From Porphyromonadaceae bacterium H1 (GTDB lineage Bacteria > Bacteroidota > Bacteroidia > Bacteroidales > Paludibacteraceae), in assembly GCA_001653155.1 (NCBI GenBank), contig BDEJ01000047.1, forward strand, positions 1-64,000: 64,000 nucleotides of DNA, read 5' to 3'. Of the stretch, positions 26,072 to 36,417 are shown piece after piece. Position 1 is the stretch's first letter, and every line of letters starts with the position of its first letter. A program made the translations under genes and the position numbers. The notes beneath the pieces were generated by a model. The model was not told the origin of the DNA and ran no database searches. It saw only the letters and a program-made list of their open reading frames with translations.

Positions 26072-27676
26072 TTAAGATATGGCTGCTTTTATAAAATCAA
26101 CAAAAAGCGGGTGAGGCTGAACGACGGTGCTGCTATACTCCGGATGGAATTGCACTCCAATGTACCATTTATGGGATTTCAGCTCTATAATCTCAACTAA
26201 ATTAGCCTCTTCGTTATAACCACTGCACAGCATCCCGTGTTTCTCGAATTCATTTCTGTATTCGTTGTTAAATTCAAAACGATGCCGGTGGCGTTCGCTG
26301 ATATTCTCTTTCCCGTAAATGGCATATGCTTTACTGCCTTTTTTAAGTTTGCACTTATAGGCTCCCAAACGCATGCTGCCTCCAAGATTAAGGATATTTT
26401 TTTGCTCATCCATGATATCAACTACTTTATGCGAGCTGCTTGGGTCAATTTCGGTGCTGTTTGCATCGATATATCCCAAAACATTTCGGGCAAATTCGAT
26501 AGACATGCTTTGCATACCCATACAAATACCCAAACAGGGAATATCGTTTTCACGGGCATAGCGTAAGGCGACCAATTTTCCATCCATACCTCTCTGTCCG
26601 AAGCCGGGCGCTATCAGTATCCCATTTAAAGCAGAGAGCTTCTTTTGCACATTATCATCATTCAGTTTATCGGAAAGGATGTACTCGAGCTTCAACTGTC
26701 TGTTGTTGTAAGCACAAGCCTGAATGAGGGATTCGATTATTGACTTGTAAGCATCGGGGAGTTGCACGTACTTACCCACCAATCCGATGTGTACCTTCTC
26801 TTTGGCATTCTCGAGTTTTTCAACAAAGGAAATCCAGCGACTCATGTCCGCTTTTGGAGTTTTATTCAGGTCAAAGCCCATTTTTGTCAGGATAACTTCA
26901 TCGAGTTTTTCCTGCTGCATGTTCAAAGGTACACGATATATGGTAGGAACATCTATCGATTGCATAACAGCATTTTGATCGACGTTACAAAACAGGGCAA
27001 CTTTTTTCCGCATTTCCTGCGGAATATCATGTTCGGTTCGCAGCACCAGAACATCGGGCTGCACTCCCTGCTCTTGCAGCATCTTTACGGAGTGTTGCGT
27101 TGGTTTGGTTTTCAATTCTTTTGCCGCAGCCAGATAAGGGACGTAAGTAAGATGCACGATCAGACAGTTCTTACCAAGCTCCCAACGCAGTTGGCGTACA
27201 CTTTCGATATAAGGCAAGGATTCAATATCGCCCACCGTACCTCCAATTTCGGTGATAACAAAATCAAACTCGGATTTACTTCCAAGCGATTTGATGTTTC
27301 TCTTGATTTCATCGGTAATATGCGGTATCACCTGTACGGTTTTTCCTAAGAAATCGCCCCGCCGCTCTTTATTTATCACATTTTGATAAATACGACCGGT
27401 GGTAACATTATTCGCCTTATGGGTTTCAACGTTCAAAAAGCGCTCGTAATGCCCAAGATCCAAATCAGCCTCATGGCCGTCTACCGTAACGTAGCACTCA
27501 CCGTGCTCGTAAGGATTGAGCGTTCCGGGATCAATATTGATATAAGGGTCGAGCTTTTGATTCGTAACCTTAAAACCTCGAGCCTGAAGCAACTTGCCCA
27601 AGGATGCTGCAATAATTCCCTTTCCCAAGGAGGAAGCTACTCCGCCCGTAACGAAAATATACTTAGTTTCTTTCAC
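26072..27676 (-). CDS. pyrG: CTP synthase
   Basis: PyrG makes CTP from UTP, ATP and glutamine. The 534-residue protein has an N-terminal synthase domain with TGGVASSLGKGI (P-loop-like) and LDPYINIDPGTLNPYEHGE, and a C-terminal class I glutamine amidotransferase with the nucleophile cysteine in GICMGMQ and the His-Glu pair in GVQFHPEYSS. It is full length. It heads a likely transcription unit with yidC and ptb. The upstream region holds only a one-mismatch -7 candidate (27724-27731). Confidence 0.97.
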   Translation of the reverse strand: MKETKYIFVTGGVASSLGKGIIAASLGKLLQARGFKVTNQKLDPYINIDPGTLNPYEHGECYVTVDGHEADLDLGHYERFLNVETHKANNVTTGRIYQNVINKERRGDFLGKTVQVIPHITDEIKRNIKSLGSKSEFDFVITEIGGTVGDIESLPYIESVRQLRWELGKNCLIVHLTYVPYLAAAKELKTKPTQHSVKMLQEQGVQPDVLVLRTEHDIPQEMRKKVALFCNVDQNAVMQSIDVPTIYRVPLNMQQEKLDEVILTKMGFDLNKTPKADMSRWISFVEKLENAKEKVHIGLVGKYVQLPDAYKSIIESLIQACAYNNRQLKLEYILSDKLNDDNVQKKLSALNGILIAPGFGQRGMDGKLVALRYARENDIPCLGICMGMQSMSIEFARNVLGYIDANSTEIDPSSSHKVVDIMDEQKNILNLGGSMRLGAYKCKLKKGSKAYAIYGKENISERHRHRFEFNNEYRNEFEKHGMLCSGYNEEANLVEIIELKSHKWYIGVQFHPEYSSTVVQPHPLFVDFIKAAIS

Positions 27677-27892
27677 GTTAAACTGCTATTAATCTATCCT
27701 AAGAACATCATGACATTAAAGCCTGCAAAATTCGGAAAAAAAAATGAATTTTGAAAAAGGCGGGGAAAAATCCAATACAAGCAGCCGGTAATGGAAAAGC
27801 AAGTAACTCAACCATCAATCAGCCCATAAGCGAAACACAATGAAGTTCGTTAAATATCCATAAAATACACCTTTCTTCGAGGGGTATAAAAT

Positions 27893-28034
27893 ACCCTGAC
27901 TTTAGAAGCGGGTATCCCGATAGAGGAGATCGCTAAAATGATGGGACAGGCCTCAATTTCCAGCACGCAAAATTTATGCTCAAATCACCGACCTAAAGAT
28001 TGCAAGGGATATGGACAGACTTATGCAACAATAA
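27893..28034 (+). pseudogene. Remnant of a tyrosine recombinase C-terminus, frameshifted
   Basis: One frame reads TLTLEAGIPIEEIAKMMGQ (from 27893), which resembles the segment before the second catalytic histidine region in Bacteroidetes phage-type integrases. At about 27965-27972 the match moves to another frame, reading KIYAQITDLKIARDMDRL and stopping at 28034; the tyrosine of IYAQI would be the catalytic tyrosine. The upstream two-thirds of the gene, including the arginine box, is missing. It is a relic of an integrated element. Confidence 0.72.
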
Positions 28035-28143
28035 GAGGTATATAAATTATAAAAAGCTTGCTTGTATTAGTGAAGCAAGTTCTTTCTGAGTGTTTACGAA
28101 AAGACAAGAAAGTACCTGCAAATGCTTTATATTTAGTGCTATG

Positions 28144-28413
28144 TTAGTCCTTCCAAAACCACCAGTTCTGTTTTTCCTTTTCCCGATGCTCTGGTGGAGT
28201 CTGTGCAAAATATACGGCACATCTGAAAGCATACAACACGCAACGGTCTTGCACCACTCCGGCATAGTCATTGGACAAAGCAAAGAGTACTTCGGGGTCT
28301 TTGCCTTTCAAGTCGTCAATAGAGGATATTCCGATATTCCACAAATCAGTTGCAAGCGATTTGCCTATTCCCGGAATTAGCGTTAATTCTTTAATGATCT
28401 GCTCTTTGGTCAT
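28144..28413 (-). CDS. Cdd1-like helix-hairpin-helix protein
   Basis: The protein begins TKEQIIKELTLIPGIGKSLATDLWNIG, a helix-hairpin-helix of the pathogenicity-locus (Cdd1, PF11731) type, then FALSNDYAGVVQDRCVLYAFRCAVYFA and a tryptophan-rich end (QNWWFWKD). Members bind nucleic acid or another partner; the family name comes from its location, not from a proven function. The frame is open to 28437, but the ATG at 28413 (89 residues) avoids overlap with the VOC gene and matches the family start. It and the VOC gene are oriented alike and probably co-transcribed, next to the recombinase relic. Confidence 0.75.
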   Translation of the reverse strand: MTKEQIIKELTLIPGIGKSLATDLWNIGISSIDDLKGKDPEVLFALSNDYAGVVQDRCVLYAFRCAVYFAQTPPEHREKEKQNWWFWKD

Positions 28414-28426
28414 TGTGTCTAACGAA

Positions 28427-28846
28427 CTACATGACAAGGTTTCCCTCGTCGTTAATCTTCCAAAAAGGATTGTAGGCTACCTCGAAGACATAACCGTCCA
28501 AATCCTTGAAATAGCCGCTATAACCGCCCCAAAACGCTTTCTGAGCAGGTTTCACAATGGCTGCCCCGAGCCGTTCGGCTTCCTGCATCACGGCATCAAC
28601 TTCCTCCTCCGATGTGGCGTTATAACTGATTGTCATACCCGAAAAAACTGTCTGCTGATAACTCAACATGGTGTCTTTTTCCAATTCTTGCAAAGGATAT
28701 AACCCCAAAATTATCCCACCCAAAGGGAACAAGGCATAAGTTTCCTGACTTTGTTCCGACTTCTTCCATCCCAAGCCCTCATAGAAAGCCAATGCCTTTT
28801 GAAAGTCTTTTACTCCTAATGTGATTAAAGTGAATTTCTGTCTCAT
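28427..28846 (-). CDS. VOC-family (glyoxalase/bleomycin-resistance-like) protein
   Basis: The 139-residue protein has the paired beta-alpha-beta-beta-beta modules of the vicinal-oxygen-chelate fold: KFTLITLGVKDFQKALAFYE starts the first and the second ends with GGYSGYFKDLDGYVFEVAYNP, a segment shared by glyoxalase-like enzymes. One or two metal-ligand positions seem changed: the first strand has T where many have H. The substrate cannot be inferred. It lies in the small accessory patch with the Cdd1-like gene and the recombinase relic. Confidence 0.82.
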   Translation of the reverse strand: MRQKFTLITLGVKDFQKALAFYEGLGWKKSEQSQETYALFPLGGIILGLYPLQELEKDTMLSYQQTVFSGMTISYNATSEEEVDAVMQEAERLGAAIVKPAQKAFWGGYSGYFKDLDGYVFEVAYNPFWKINDEGNLVM

Positions 28847-28946
28847 AAGCTATACATTATAGAATTTGCCACTTGTAATAAACTCATTCGAGGCACTCTG
28901 CTGTATCCCAAGATTATATCTTAACAGACCTTAGCATCCAATCGAA

Positions 28947-29456
28947 CTACAGTCGCCTGCGTTTGTTTTTGCGAGTTGTTTCGGGTACGCTCTTACTGCG
29001 AAAGAGCAAAGCCGCTATCGAAATACCGATAGCAAGAGTAAAAAGCAAGGATAAAGTAAGCATCATATTATGCATTATCTCAGGGATGAGCTCGGCAGAT
29101 AATTGGGAAGCCGACATGTCGGTAAGTTTGATGCTACCAAGCATAGTCCGGTAAGCGTACAAACCGGGAATCATGGTGATACAAGCCGGCATAGTAAAAA
29201 CAACCGAAGGGTGATACACTTTATGCGAGCAAAAAATACCGATTACACCGACCGAAAGTGAAGCGATAAGTGTAGCGCTTATCAGACCGACATCGAATTG
29301 GAGAAGGACGAAGCGGAAAGCATGCGCCCAACCTCCCAACAAGCCTGCAATCCAAAGAATGCGGGCCGGAGTCCCGAAGAGAATTCCCCAACAGCATGCC
29401 ACAACAAAAGCCAAGGAGAAATCGAGCAAAATGTGAAATAAGAAGCCTATTTCCAT
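28947..29456 (-). CDS. Threonine/serine exporter subunit, ThrE_2 (DUF3815) type
   Basis: The 169-residue protein has five hydrophobic segments and matches the C-terminal half of ThrE-type exporters; ACITMIPGLYAYRTMLG near residue 95 is the family motif. It is encoded separately from the N-terminal half (DUF1212 type), which lies 4 bases upstream, as in many bacteria. Together they should export small amino acids such as threonine or serine; the substrate here is inference. The tail is basic (RKNKRRRL). Confidence 0.85.
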   Translation of the reverse strand: MEIGFLFHILLDFSLAFVVACCWGILFGTPARILWIAGLLGGWAHAFRFVLLQFDVGLISATLIASLSVGVIGIFCSHKVYHPSVVFTMPACITMIPGLYAYRTMLGSIKLTDMSASQLSAELIPEIMHNMMLTLSLLFTLAIGISIAALLFRSKSVPETTRKNKRRRL

Positions 29457-29459
29457 CGT

Positions 29460-30230
29460 TCAAAAATTATCAATTCCAAGTAAGGCAATGCTCAAAGCCA
29501 TGCCAACAGCGATACACAACAATATAAAAGCAGCAAAAAGCGCCCGATTCCAAGCAGAGGTTAGATAGCCTTCGATCAGATCGATGATGGAGTTCACAAG
29601 AGGCACTCCAGGAACCAAATAAAGCACAGCGGTTGCGAGTGTGGCCTCAGGAGAGCTTCCTATACCGAATAAAGTATCCATCCCGGCAATTAAACTGGTA
29701 ACAAAGGAAGCCACCACAAAGGAAATCATGGGGTTAAATTTCCATTTAACGATGTGTACGCGAACGAGCGAACCCAAGGAAGCCGCTAAAAAAGCAATAC
29801 ATCCATTCAGAAAAGACCCTCCAGCCAACAAACAAAGACAGGCACATGAAAATCCTACGGCAACAGCAACCAGCCAATCGTTGTAGTTCGGACTTTGTGC
29901 AATGCGTCGCGCTTCTTGCTGAGCTTCATCAAAAGAAAGCTCTCCATCGGCGACCTTCCAGGTCATGCGGCTGTATTCGGTAAGTCGCTCCAGATGTACG
30001 CTGTGCGGAGGAGTGTTCTTATAGCGCGTCAAGGTATTCCCGGAGGCATCTCTTACGGTTATCAACGCAGCATTGAAGGTGAGGTTAAGCTCTATGCCGA
30101 ATCCCCATTTCTGAGCCAAGCGTTTCAGGTTCGTATGTACACGTCCGGAATGCGCTCCGGCAGCTATCAAAGCAGTAGCGACATCCAAAGCTAAATCGGT
30201 AAAAGCATCGATGGAAACGTCCGTATTCAT
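29460..30230 (-). CDS. Threonine/serine exporter subunit, ThrE_1 (DUF1212) type
   Basis: The 256-residue protein begins with a soluble part of about 110 residues (GAHSGRVHTNLKRLAQKWG is the DUF1212 signature), followed by five hydrophobic helices including VALPG-type LYLVPGVPLVNSIIDLI. It pairs with the ThrE_2 gene 4 bases downstream. It follows pyrB by 26 bases, and the three genes probably share the pyrB promoter. Confidence 0.87.
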   Translation of the reverse strand: MNTDVSIDAFTDLALDVATALIAAGAHSGRVHTNLKRLAQKWGFGIELNLTFNAALITVRDASGNTLTRYKNTPPHSVHLERLTEYSRMTWKVADGELSFDEAQQEARRIAQSPNYNDWLVAVAVGFSCACLCLLAGGSFLNGCIAFLAASLGSLVRVHIVKWKFNPMISFVVASFVTSLIAGMDTLFGIGSSPEATLATAVLYLVPGVPLVNSIIDLIEGYLTSAWNRALFAAFILLCIAVGMALSIALLGIDNF

Positions 30231-30256
30231 GTATATATCCCAAGCTAAGGAGAAAA

Positions 30257-31165
30257 TTAATATCCGAGCACTTTACTCAGAATGGCTTGACGAATGTAAA
30301 GGCCGTTCTGTGCCTGTTGGAAATAATAGGCCTTAGGATTACTGTCCACATCGGGATTTATCTCGTTCACTCTCGGAAGAGGATGTAGTATGCGCAGGTT
30401 CGGTTTTGTATTTTCGAGCATATTGTCGTGCAAAGTATAGATGTTTTTTACACGCTCGTATTCCATCAAATCTTGAAAACGTTCACGCTGAACACGGGTC
30501 ATATACAGGATATCGGCATCGTTAAAACTATCGGTCAATTCGGCTGTTTCAACAAAAGGAATATCGTTCTTCCGGCAAAAATCTTTGTATTCTTCGGGCA
30601 TTTTCAGCTCATCGGGGGCGATAAACTTAAAGCGCGGTTTGAAATGAGACATGGCGATAATGAGCGAGTGAACGGTACGCCCGTATTTTAAATCGCCGAC
30701 CAAAGAAATATTCAGATTCTCAAGGCCTCCTTGTGTTTTGCGTATGGAATACAAGTCAAGCAAGGTTTGTGAAGGGTGCTGATTGGCCCCATCTCCGGCA
30801 TTGATAATCGGTATGGGTGATATTTCGGAAGCATAGCGCGCAGCACCTTCGAGGGGATGGCGCATCACGATGGCATCGGCGTATGAGCTAACCATGCGGA
30901 TGGTGTCGTTGAGGCTTTCTCCCTTGGAAGAGCTGCTGGTAGCAGCATCTGAAAAACCGATAACCGAACCGCCTAAACGCACTACTGCTGTTTCGAAGCT
31001 GAGACGGGTACGGGTGGAGGGTTCAAAAAAGAGAGTAGCAACAACTTTTCCCTGAAGGATTTTACGATTGGGATTGGCCTCAAAACCTGCTGCCGATTCG
31101 AGGATTTCGAGAATTTCGTCCTTGCTGTAGTCGGCAATAGTAACCAGACTTTTGGTATCGCGCAT
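30257..31165 (-). CDS. pyrB: Aspartate carbamoyltransferase catalytic subunit
   Basis: PyrB condenses carbamoyl phosphate with aspartate, the first committed pyrimidine step. The 302-residue protein shows [13 protein letters not shown] (carbamoyl-phosphate loop), [41 protein letters not shown] and [10 protein letters not shown], all diagnostic. Many Bacteroidales carry a regulatory pyrI right after pyrB; here the next gene is a ThrE exporter subunit, so allosteric control by a neighbour-encoded PyrI is not evident. Confidence 0.96.
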   Translation of the reverse strand: MRDTKSLVTIADYSKDEILEILESAAGFEANPNRKILQGKVVATLFFEPSTRTRLSFETAVVRLGGSVIGFSDAATSSSSKGESLNDTIRMVSSYADAIVMRHPLEGAARYASEISPIPIINAGDGANQHPSQTLLDLYSIRKTQGGLENLNISLVGDLKYGRTVHSLIIAMSHFKPRFKFIAPDELKMPEEYKDFCRKNDIPFVETAELTDSFNDADILYMTRVQRERFQDLMEYERVKNIYTLHDNMLENTKPNLRILHPLPRVNEINPDVDSNPKAYYFQQAQNGLYIRQAILSKVLGY

Positions 31166-31225
31166 AAATCAATATGTATGTTAGCTGTGAATAATCAAGC
31201 TGAATCCCCATACCGGAGGAGCACA

Positions 31226-31233
31226 CAAAGATA
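31226..31233 (-). promoter_or_regulatory. -7 box for pyrB
   Basis: On the minus strand it reads TATCTTTG, an exact TAnnTTTG match about 60 bases before the pyrB start. A CAA (TTG) at 31258-31260 lies slightly too far for a standard -33. Confidence 0.5.
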
Positions 31234-31277
31234 CAAGTTTTTTTTCGTTCTCTCACACAAAGCCGGAAGAAACAAAA

Positions 31278-31317
31278 AAGGGCTGCTCCTTGTTTTCACA
31301 ACTGAGAAGCAGCCCTT
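31278..31317 (-). terminator. Terminator of enolase
   Basis: AAGGGCTGCT pairs with AGCAGCCCTT, with CTC/GAG and TTGT/ACAA pairing inside. On the minus strand it ends with TTTTTTG. It follows the eno stop by about 20 bases. Confidence 0.88.
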
Positions 31318-31339
31318 AAAACTTTGTTGTTATACCGTT

Positions 31340-32701
<1,362 letters not shown>

Positions 32702-32820
32702 TTAAAATGATTTTCAAAAATTACAGGAAGCTTACCGAAACTTGAGCAAGCCAAGCTACTGCTGCAAGGATTCACAGAAATAGGCTCTTAACCTACAAAG
32801 CGGCAGGAGGAAAAGCAAAC

Positions 32821-32846
32821 GGCCCGCAAGCTGATGCTTGCAGGCC
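32821..32846 (-). terminator. Probable terminator of panE
   Basis: GCAAGC-TGAT-GCTTGC forms a 6-bp stem extended by GGCC/GGCC across a mismatch, with a modest T-rich stretch after it on the minus strand. It lies 25 bases downstream of the panE stop. Confidence 0.5.
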
Positions 32847-32870
32847 CTTGTCTTAACAACAAAGAGAGTG

Positions 32871-33791
32871 TCATTTTTTTTTCAAAGCGGCGTACACTTT
32901 CTCGTAAACGGGAAGATGAAGTCCATGTTTTTCAGCCATCTGCAATACTACTCCGGCAAGAGAATCGACTTCGGTACGCTTTTGAGCTTTGAAGTCGCTG
33001 TGCATGGACGAGGTAGTAGTAGCGGGCAAAACTTCAAGACGACGCAAAATGCTGCTTTTAAGTAGCTCCGCATCGATTTCTACAGCCTCCGCTTCGGCTA
33101 CTTTCAGCAGCTCGTCCAATAAGGCAAGGAGCTGCTCCCGATGCCCTTCCTCAAGCAACTCGACAAAACTGCAATCGAAATACGAAGTGAGCGATGCCGT
33201 AACGGAAATAAAGGCAAACTTTTGCCAAATCTCCGTCAGTATTTTATCGGATAGTGTGGCGTTTATCCCCGATGACTTCAGGAGTTTTTCGAAATATTGC
33301 TGCTTATCGTTTATCTTCGTATTACCGAAGATAAGTGCATCTTTCGTTCCGCTTATTTTAATGACACCATCTTCAACAATGCGTCCCACAACGTACACGC
33401 AACCGTACCATACTTCATTCTCAGGCAATAGTTTCCGGATGCGAGGAGTGATATCAATGCCGTTCAACAAGGGAAGAATAACGGTATTTTTCGACAAGCA
33501 AGGTTTAATTTGCTCGATGCTCTCTTCCAGGTCGTAGCTTTTGGTTGCCAAAACGACGTAATCGACCACGCCGATTTTTTTCGCATTGTCGGTACACAAC
33601 TTGGGTTGCGCCGTGAAAGTACCTCGCTCAGTTTTCACCGTCAAACCAATTTGTTGCATGGTTTTCAAGTGTTTGCCTCGAGCAAAGAAGCATATTTCCG
33701 TTTCGGGGTTGTAAATATTGTTCTTGGCCAGCAGGCCTCCGTAGTAACCTCCTACCCCTCCGATTCCGACTATCAAAATTCGTGTTGCCAT
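32871..33791 (-). CDS. panE: 2-dehydropantoate 2-reductase (ketopantoate reductase family)
   Basis: PanE reduces ketopantoate to pantoate with NADPH for coenzyme A synthesis. The 306-residue protein starts with a dinucleotide-binding ILIVGIGGVGGYYG, has DYVVLATKSYDL, the catalytic-lysine helix region ILTEIWQKFAFISVTASL, and SMHSDFKAQKRTEVDSLAG near the C-terminus, as in ketopantoate reductases. The family also includes ketoacid reductases of other specificity. It lies downstream of rfbACD on the same strand, 81 bases after rfbD. Confidence 0.85.
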   Translation of the reverse strand: MATRILIVGIGGVGGYYGGLLAKNNIYNPETEICFFARGKHLKTMQQIGLTVKTERGTFTAQPKLCTDNAKKIGVVDYVVLATKSYDLEESIEQIKPCLSKNTVILPLLNGIDITPRIRKLLPENEVWYGCVYVVGRIVEDGVIKISGTKDALIFGNTKINDKQQYFEKLLKSSGINATLSDKILTEIWQKFAFISVTASLTSYFDCSFVELLEEGHREQLLALLDELLKVAEAEAVEIDAELLKSSILRRLEVLPATTTSSMHSDFKAQKRTEVDSLAGVVLQMAEKHGLHLPVYEKVYAALKKK

Positions 33792-33872
33792 TGTTTCTGT
33801 GTTTTTCTGTTTTCCTTCCGCTTGAGGGAAAGAGCATCATTCAACAATTTATTTAACGCATGTTCTGCCTCT

Positions 33873-34733
33873 TTATTTTTCCTGCATCAATCTAATGCAA
33901 CGTTCAAGGGCATCCTCCCAATGAGGGATACGAATGCCGTAAGTCGATTTTATTTTCTCTTTATTCAAAACGCTGTAATGCGGGCGCAATGCTCGCGTTG
34001 GGTAATCCTTAGTTTCAATGGGAATCACAAGACAAGTATTCCCGACCAAACGCTGTACGCGACAAGCTAAATCGTACCAGCTGGCAACGCCTTCGTTCGC
34101 ATAATGATAGAGACCCGGCAAAAATTTTCCGGAATCTATTATGTGGAGAATCACTTCCGCCAGATCGGCAGCATAGGTGGGGCTGGCTATTTGGTCGAAA
34201 ACTACGTTCAGCCGGTCACGCTCCCGCCCCAAACTCATCATTGTCTTCACAAAATTGGCAGCGAAGGAAGAATAGAGCCACGAAGTACGTAAAATCATCG
34301 ACTGCGGACATACCTGCATCAATAAATTCTCTCCGTCGAGCTTCGATCGGCCGTAAACATTTTGAGGATCAGGCAAGATATCTTCTGTGTAAGGCCGGTG
34401 ATTTTTCCCATCAAAAACATAGTCGGTCGAGATATGAATCATTTTTGCATTACTCTTACAGGCTTCGGAAGCCAATAGAGCAACGGCATCCCGATTGACA
34501 CGAAAACACAGCTCGGGTTCATCTTCCGCTTTATCTACAGCGGTGTATGCAGCACAATTTACGATGTAATCCGGATTGAGATCGGAGAAAAAGCTCCGGA
34601 CAGCTCCTTCGTCCGTAATATTCAGCTCGTCCAAATCGGTAAAAAAGATATCGAGATCGGAATAGCGAGCTGAAGCACAACGTATTTCGCACCCCAGCTG
34701 TCCACGGCTTCCGGTAAGCAGTATTTTTTTCAT
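33873..34733 (-). CDS. rfbD: dTDP-4-dehydrorhamnose reductase
   Basis: RfbD performs the last step of dTDP-L-rhamnose synthesis, reducing the 4-keto intermediate with NADPH. The 286-residue SDR protein has LLTGSRGQLGCEI for the cofactor, NCAAYTAVDKAEDE, the catalytic ISTDYVFDG with YGRSKLDGE, and the ILRTSWLYS segment. It is the third gene of an rfbA-rfbC-rfbD run; only 11 bases separate it from rfbC. Confidence 0.95.
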   Translation of the reverse strand: MKKILLTGSRGQLGCEIRCASARYSDLDIFFTDLDELNITDEGAVRSFFSDLNPDYIVNCAAYTAVDKAEDEPELCFRVNRDAVALLASEACKSNAKMIHISTDYVFDGKNHRPYTEDILPDPQNVYGRSKLDGENLLMQVCPQSMILRTSWLYSSFAANFVKTMMSLGRERDRLNVVFDQIASPTYAADLAEVILHIIDSGKFLPGLYHYANEGVASWYDLACRVQRLVGNTCLVIPIETKDYPTRALRPHYSVLNKEKIKSTYGIRIPHWEDALERCIRLMQEK

Positions 34734-34744
34734 TCCTAACTCTA

Positions 34745-35293
34745 CTAAAAATTCATCTCAGCTTCGACAAAAAGAGGGTGTTTGCTGTCTTTAGGCGAGA
34801 CAGAAACCGCTTCGGCTGGGATCCGCCAGTCAATATTCAGATGCGGATCGTTGTACATAATGCCGCGTTCGGCAGCAGGATGATACAAGGCATCGCATTT
34901 GTAACTAAAAAGAGCTGTTTCGCTCAATACGGCAAAACCATGAGCAAAACCCTTAGGGATAAGCAGCTGTAAGTGATTTTCAGCTGAAAGCTCTACGGCA
35001 AAGTGTTGCCCGAAACTGGGAGATGCATTGCGTAAATCCACAGCAACATCCCAAACCCGTCCTTGGAGGACGGATACAAGCTTGGCCTGACTGTGAGGGG
35101 CAAGCTGATAGTGTAAACCCCGTATCACTCCGTAGGAAGACTTCGATTGATTGTCTTGACAAAAGCGGATGTTGAGCCCTAAGTCTTGAAACGTTTTTTC
35201 GTTGTAGGTTTCGCAAAAGAAGCCCCGAGCATCTTCGAACACACGGGGTTTTAAGATGTAAAGATCTTGAATAGGGGTTTTTATAAGTTCCAT
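34745..35293 (-). CDS. rfbC: dTDP-4-dehydrorhamnose 3,5-epimerase
   Basis: RfbC epimerises C3 and C5 of the dTDP-4-keto-6-deoxyglucose intermediate. The 182-residue cupin has PRVFEDARGFFCETYN, RFCQDNQSKSSYGVIRGLHYQ with the catalytic histidine, and FAVELSAENHLQLLIPKGFAHGFAVLSE, all diagnostic. It lies 37 bases after rfbA and 11 before rfbD. Confidence 0.96.
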   Translation of the reverse strand: MELIKTPIQDLYILKPRVFEDARGFFCETYNEKTFQDLGLNIRFCQDNQSKSSYGVIRGLHYQLAPHSQAKLVSVLQGRVWDVAVDLRNASPSFGQHFAVELSAENHLQLLIPKGFAHGFAVLSETALFSYKCDALYHPAAERGIMYNDPHLNIDWRIPAEAVSVSPKDSKHPLFVEAEMNF

Positions 35294-35330
35294 GAAGTAA
35301 AGCCTTTTCCCGAAAAAATCGTTTGTCTGT

Positions 35331-36200
35331 TTATTTCTCCTGAGCTATCTTGCTGAGATAAGTTCCGTAGTGATTCTTCTTCAACGGTTCGGCAAGACGG
35401 AGCAATTGCTCACGGCTGATGTAGCCGGAGCGGAAGGCTATTTCTTCGAGACAGGCGACCTTGAGACCTTGCCGATTTTCAATAGTAGAAATGAAAACGG
35501 ATGCTTCGAGCAAACTGTCGTGGGTTCCGGTATCAAGCCAAGCCATCCCCCTACCCATGATTTTCAGATTTAAACGGCCTTCTTCCAAGTAAAGACGGTT
35601 GAGATCCGTTATTTCCAGTTCTCCGCGCTTAGAGGGTTTTAGGCTCTTGGCCTTCCCTACTACATCGTTGCTGTAAAAATATAAGCCTGTTACGGCATAG
35701 TTAGATTTGGGTTCAAGGGGTTTCTCTTCGATACTGAGCACCTTGCCGTTCCCGTCAAATTCGGCTACTCCGTAACGTTCAGGATCGTTTACATAATATC
35801 CAAAAACAAGTGCACCGTCTTCCAAGCGAGCTGCTTCCCTCAAGGTACGAGAAAAATCGAAACCATAGAATATGTTATCACCCAAAATCATGCAGACGGA
35901 ATCGTCGGCGATAAAGGACTCTCCAATAATAAAAGCCTGTGCCAATCCGTCGGGCGAGGGTTGGATAGCATATTCAAACCGAAGCCCCAAATTACGACCG
36001 TCACCCAACAGGTTTTGATAAAGATGAATGTCCTCAGGTGTCGATATAATCAGTATTTCGCGAATTCCGGCCAACATCAGAACCGAGATGGGATAATAAA
36101 TCATCGGTTTGTCGTAAACAGGTATAATTTGCTTCGAAATGCTTTTGGTAATCGGATAAAGCCGTGTACCCGACCCTCCTGCGAGAACAATTCCTTTCAT
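35331..36200 (-). CDS. rfbA: Glucose-1-phosphate thymidylyltransferase
   Basis: RfbA makes dTDP-glucose, the first step of the rhamnose route. The 289-residue protein begins [19 protein letters not shown], the nucleotidyltransferase signature, with [18 protein letters not shown] and [16 protein letters not shown] after it. The frame is open to 36248, but that would place the start 9 bases from a -7 box; the ATG at 36200 matches the family. The second enzyme, RfbB (dTDP-glucose 4,6-dehydratase), is not found anywhere in the window, so the pathway must use an rfbB elsewhere. Confidence 0.96.
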   Translation of the reverse strand: MKGIVLAGGSGTRLYPITKSISKQIIPVYDKPMIYYPISVLMLAGIREILIISTPEDIHLYQNLLGDGRNLGLRFEYAIQPSPDGLAQAFIIGESFIADDSVCMILGDNIFYGFDFSRTLREAARLEDGALVFGYYVNDPERYGVAEFDGNGKVLSIEEKPLEPKSNYAVTGLYFYSNDVVGKAKSLKPSKRGELEITDLNRLYLEEGRLNLKIMGRGMAWLDTGTHDSLLEASVFISTIENRQGLKVACLEEIAFRSGYISREQLLRLAEPLKKNHYGTYLSKIAQEK

Positions 36201-36256
36201 GTTTGTATTTTGTATTACGATGTAAGTTAAACGAGGTACTTTCTGCAATTGATTTC

Positions 36257-36264
36257 CAAAATTA
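36257..36264 (-). promoter_or_regulatory. -7 box for rfbACD-panE
   Basis: On the minus strand it reads TAATTTTG. The predicted transcript start near 36250 fits the ATG at 36200. Confidence 0.5.
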
Positions 36265-36417
36265 CTGATTTTTTCCGGGCTTCAAAAGTTTTATTCAAGA
36301 ATTCTCTTTCCGGTTCCGACCGTATTCAACTCCGAAGCCTTAATTATGAAGCAAAAAATTACGGACGAATCTTCGTGTTTCGGCTCAGACTCCCACACTT
36401 TATTTCCAACTCGTAAT

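Noticed and set aside
27724-27731. -7 box for pyrG
   Set aside because: The minus strand reads GAATTTTG, one mismatch in the essential TA; I left it out as a feature.
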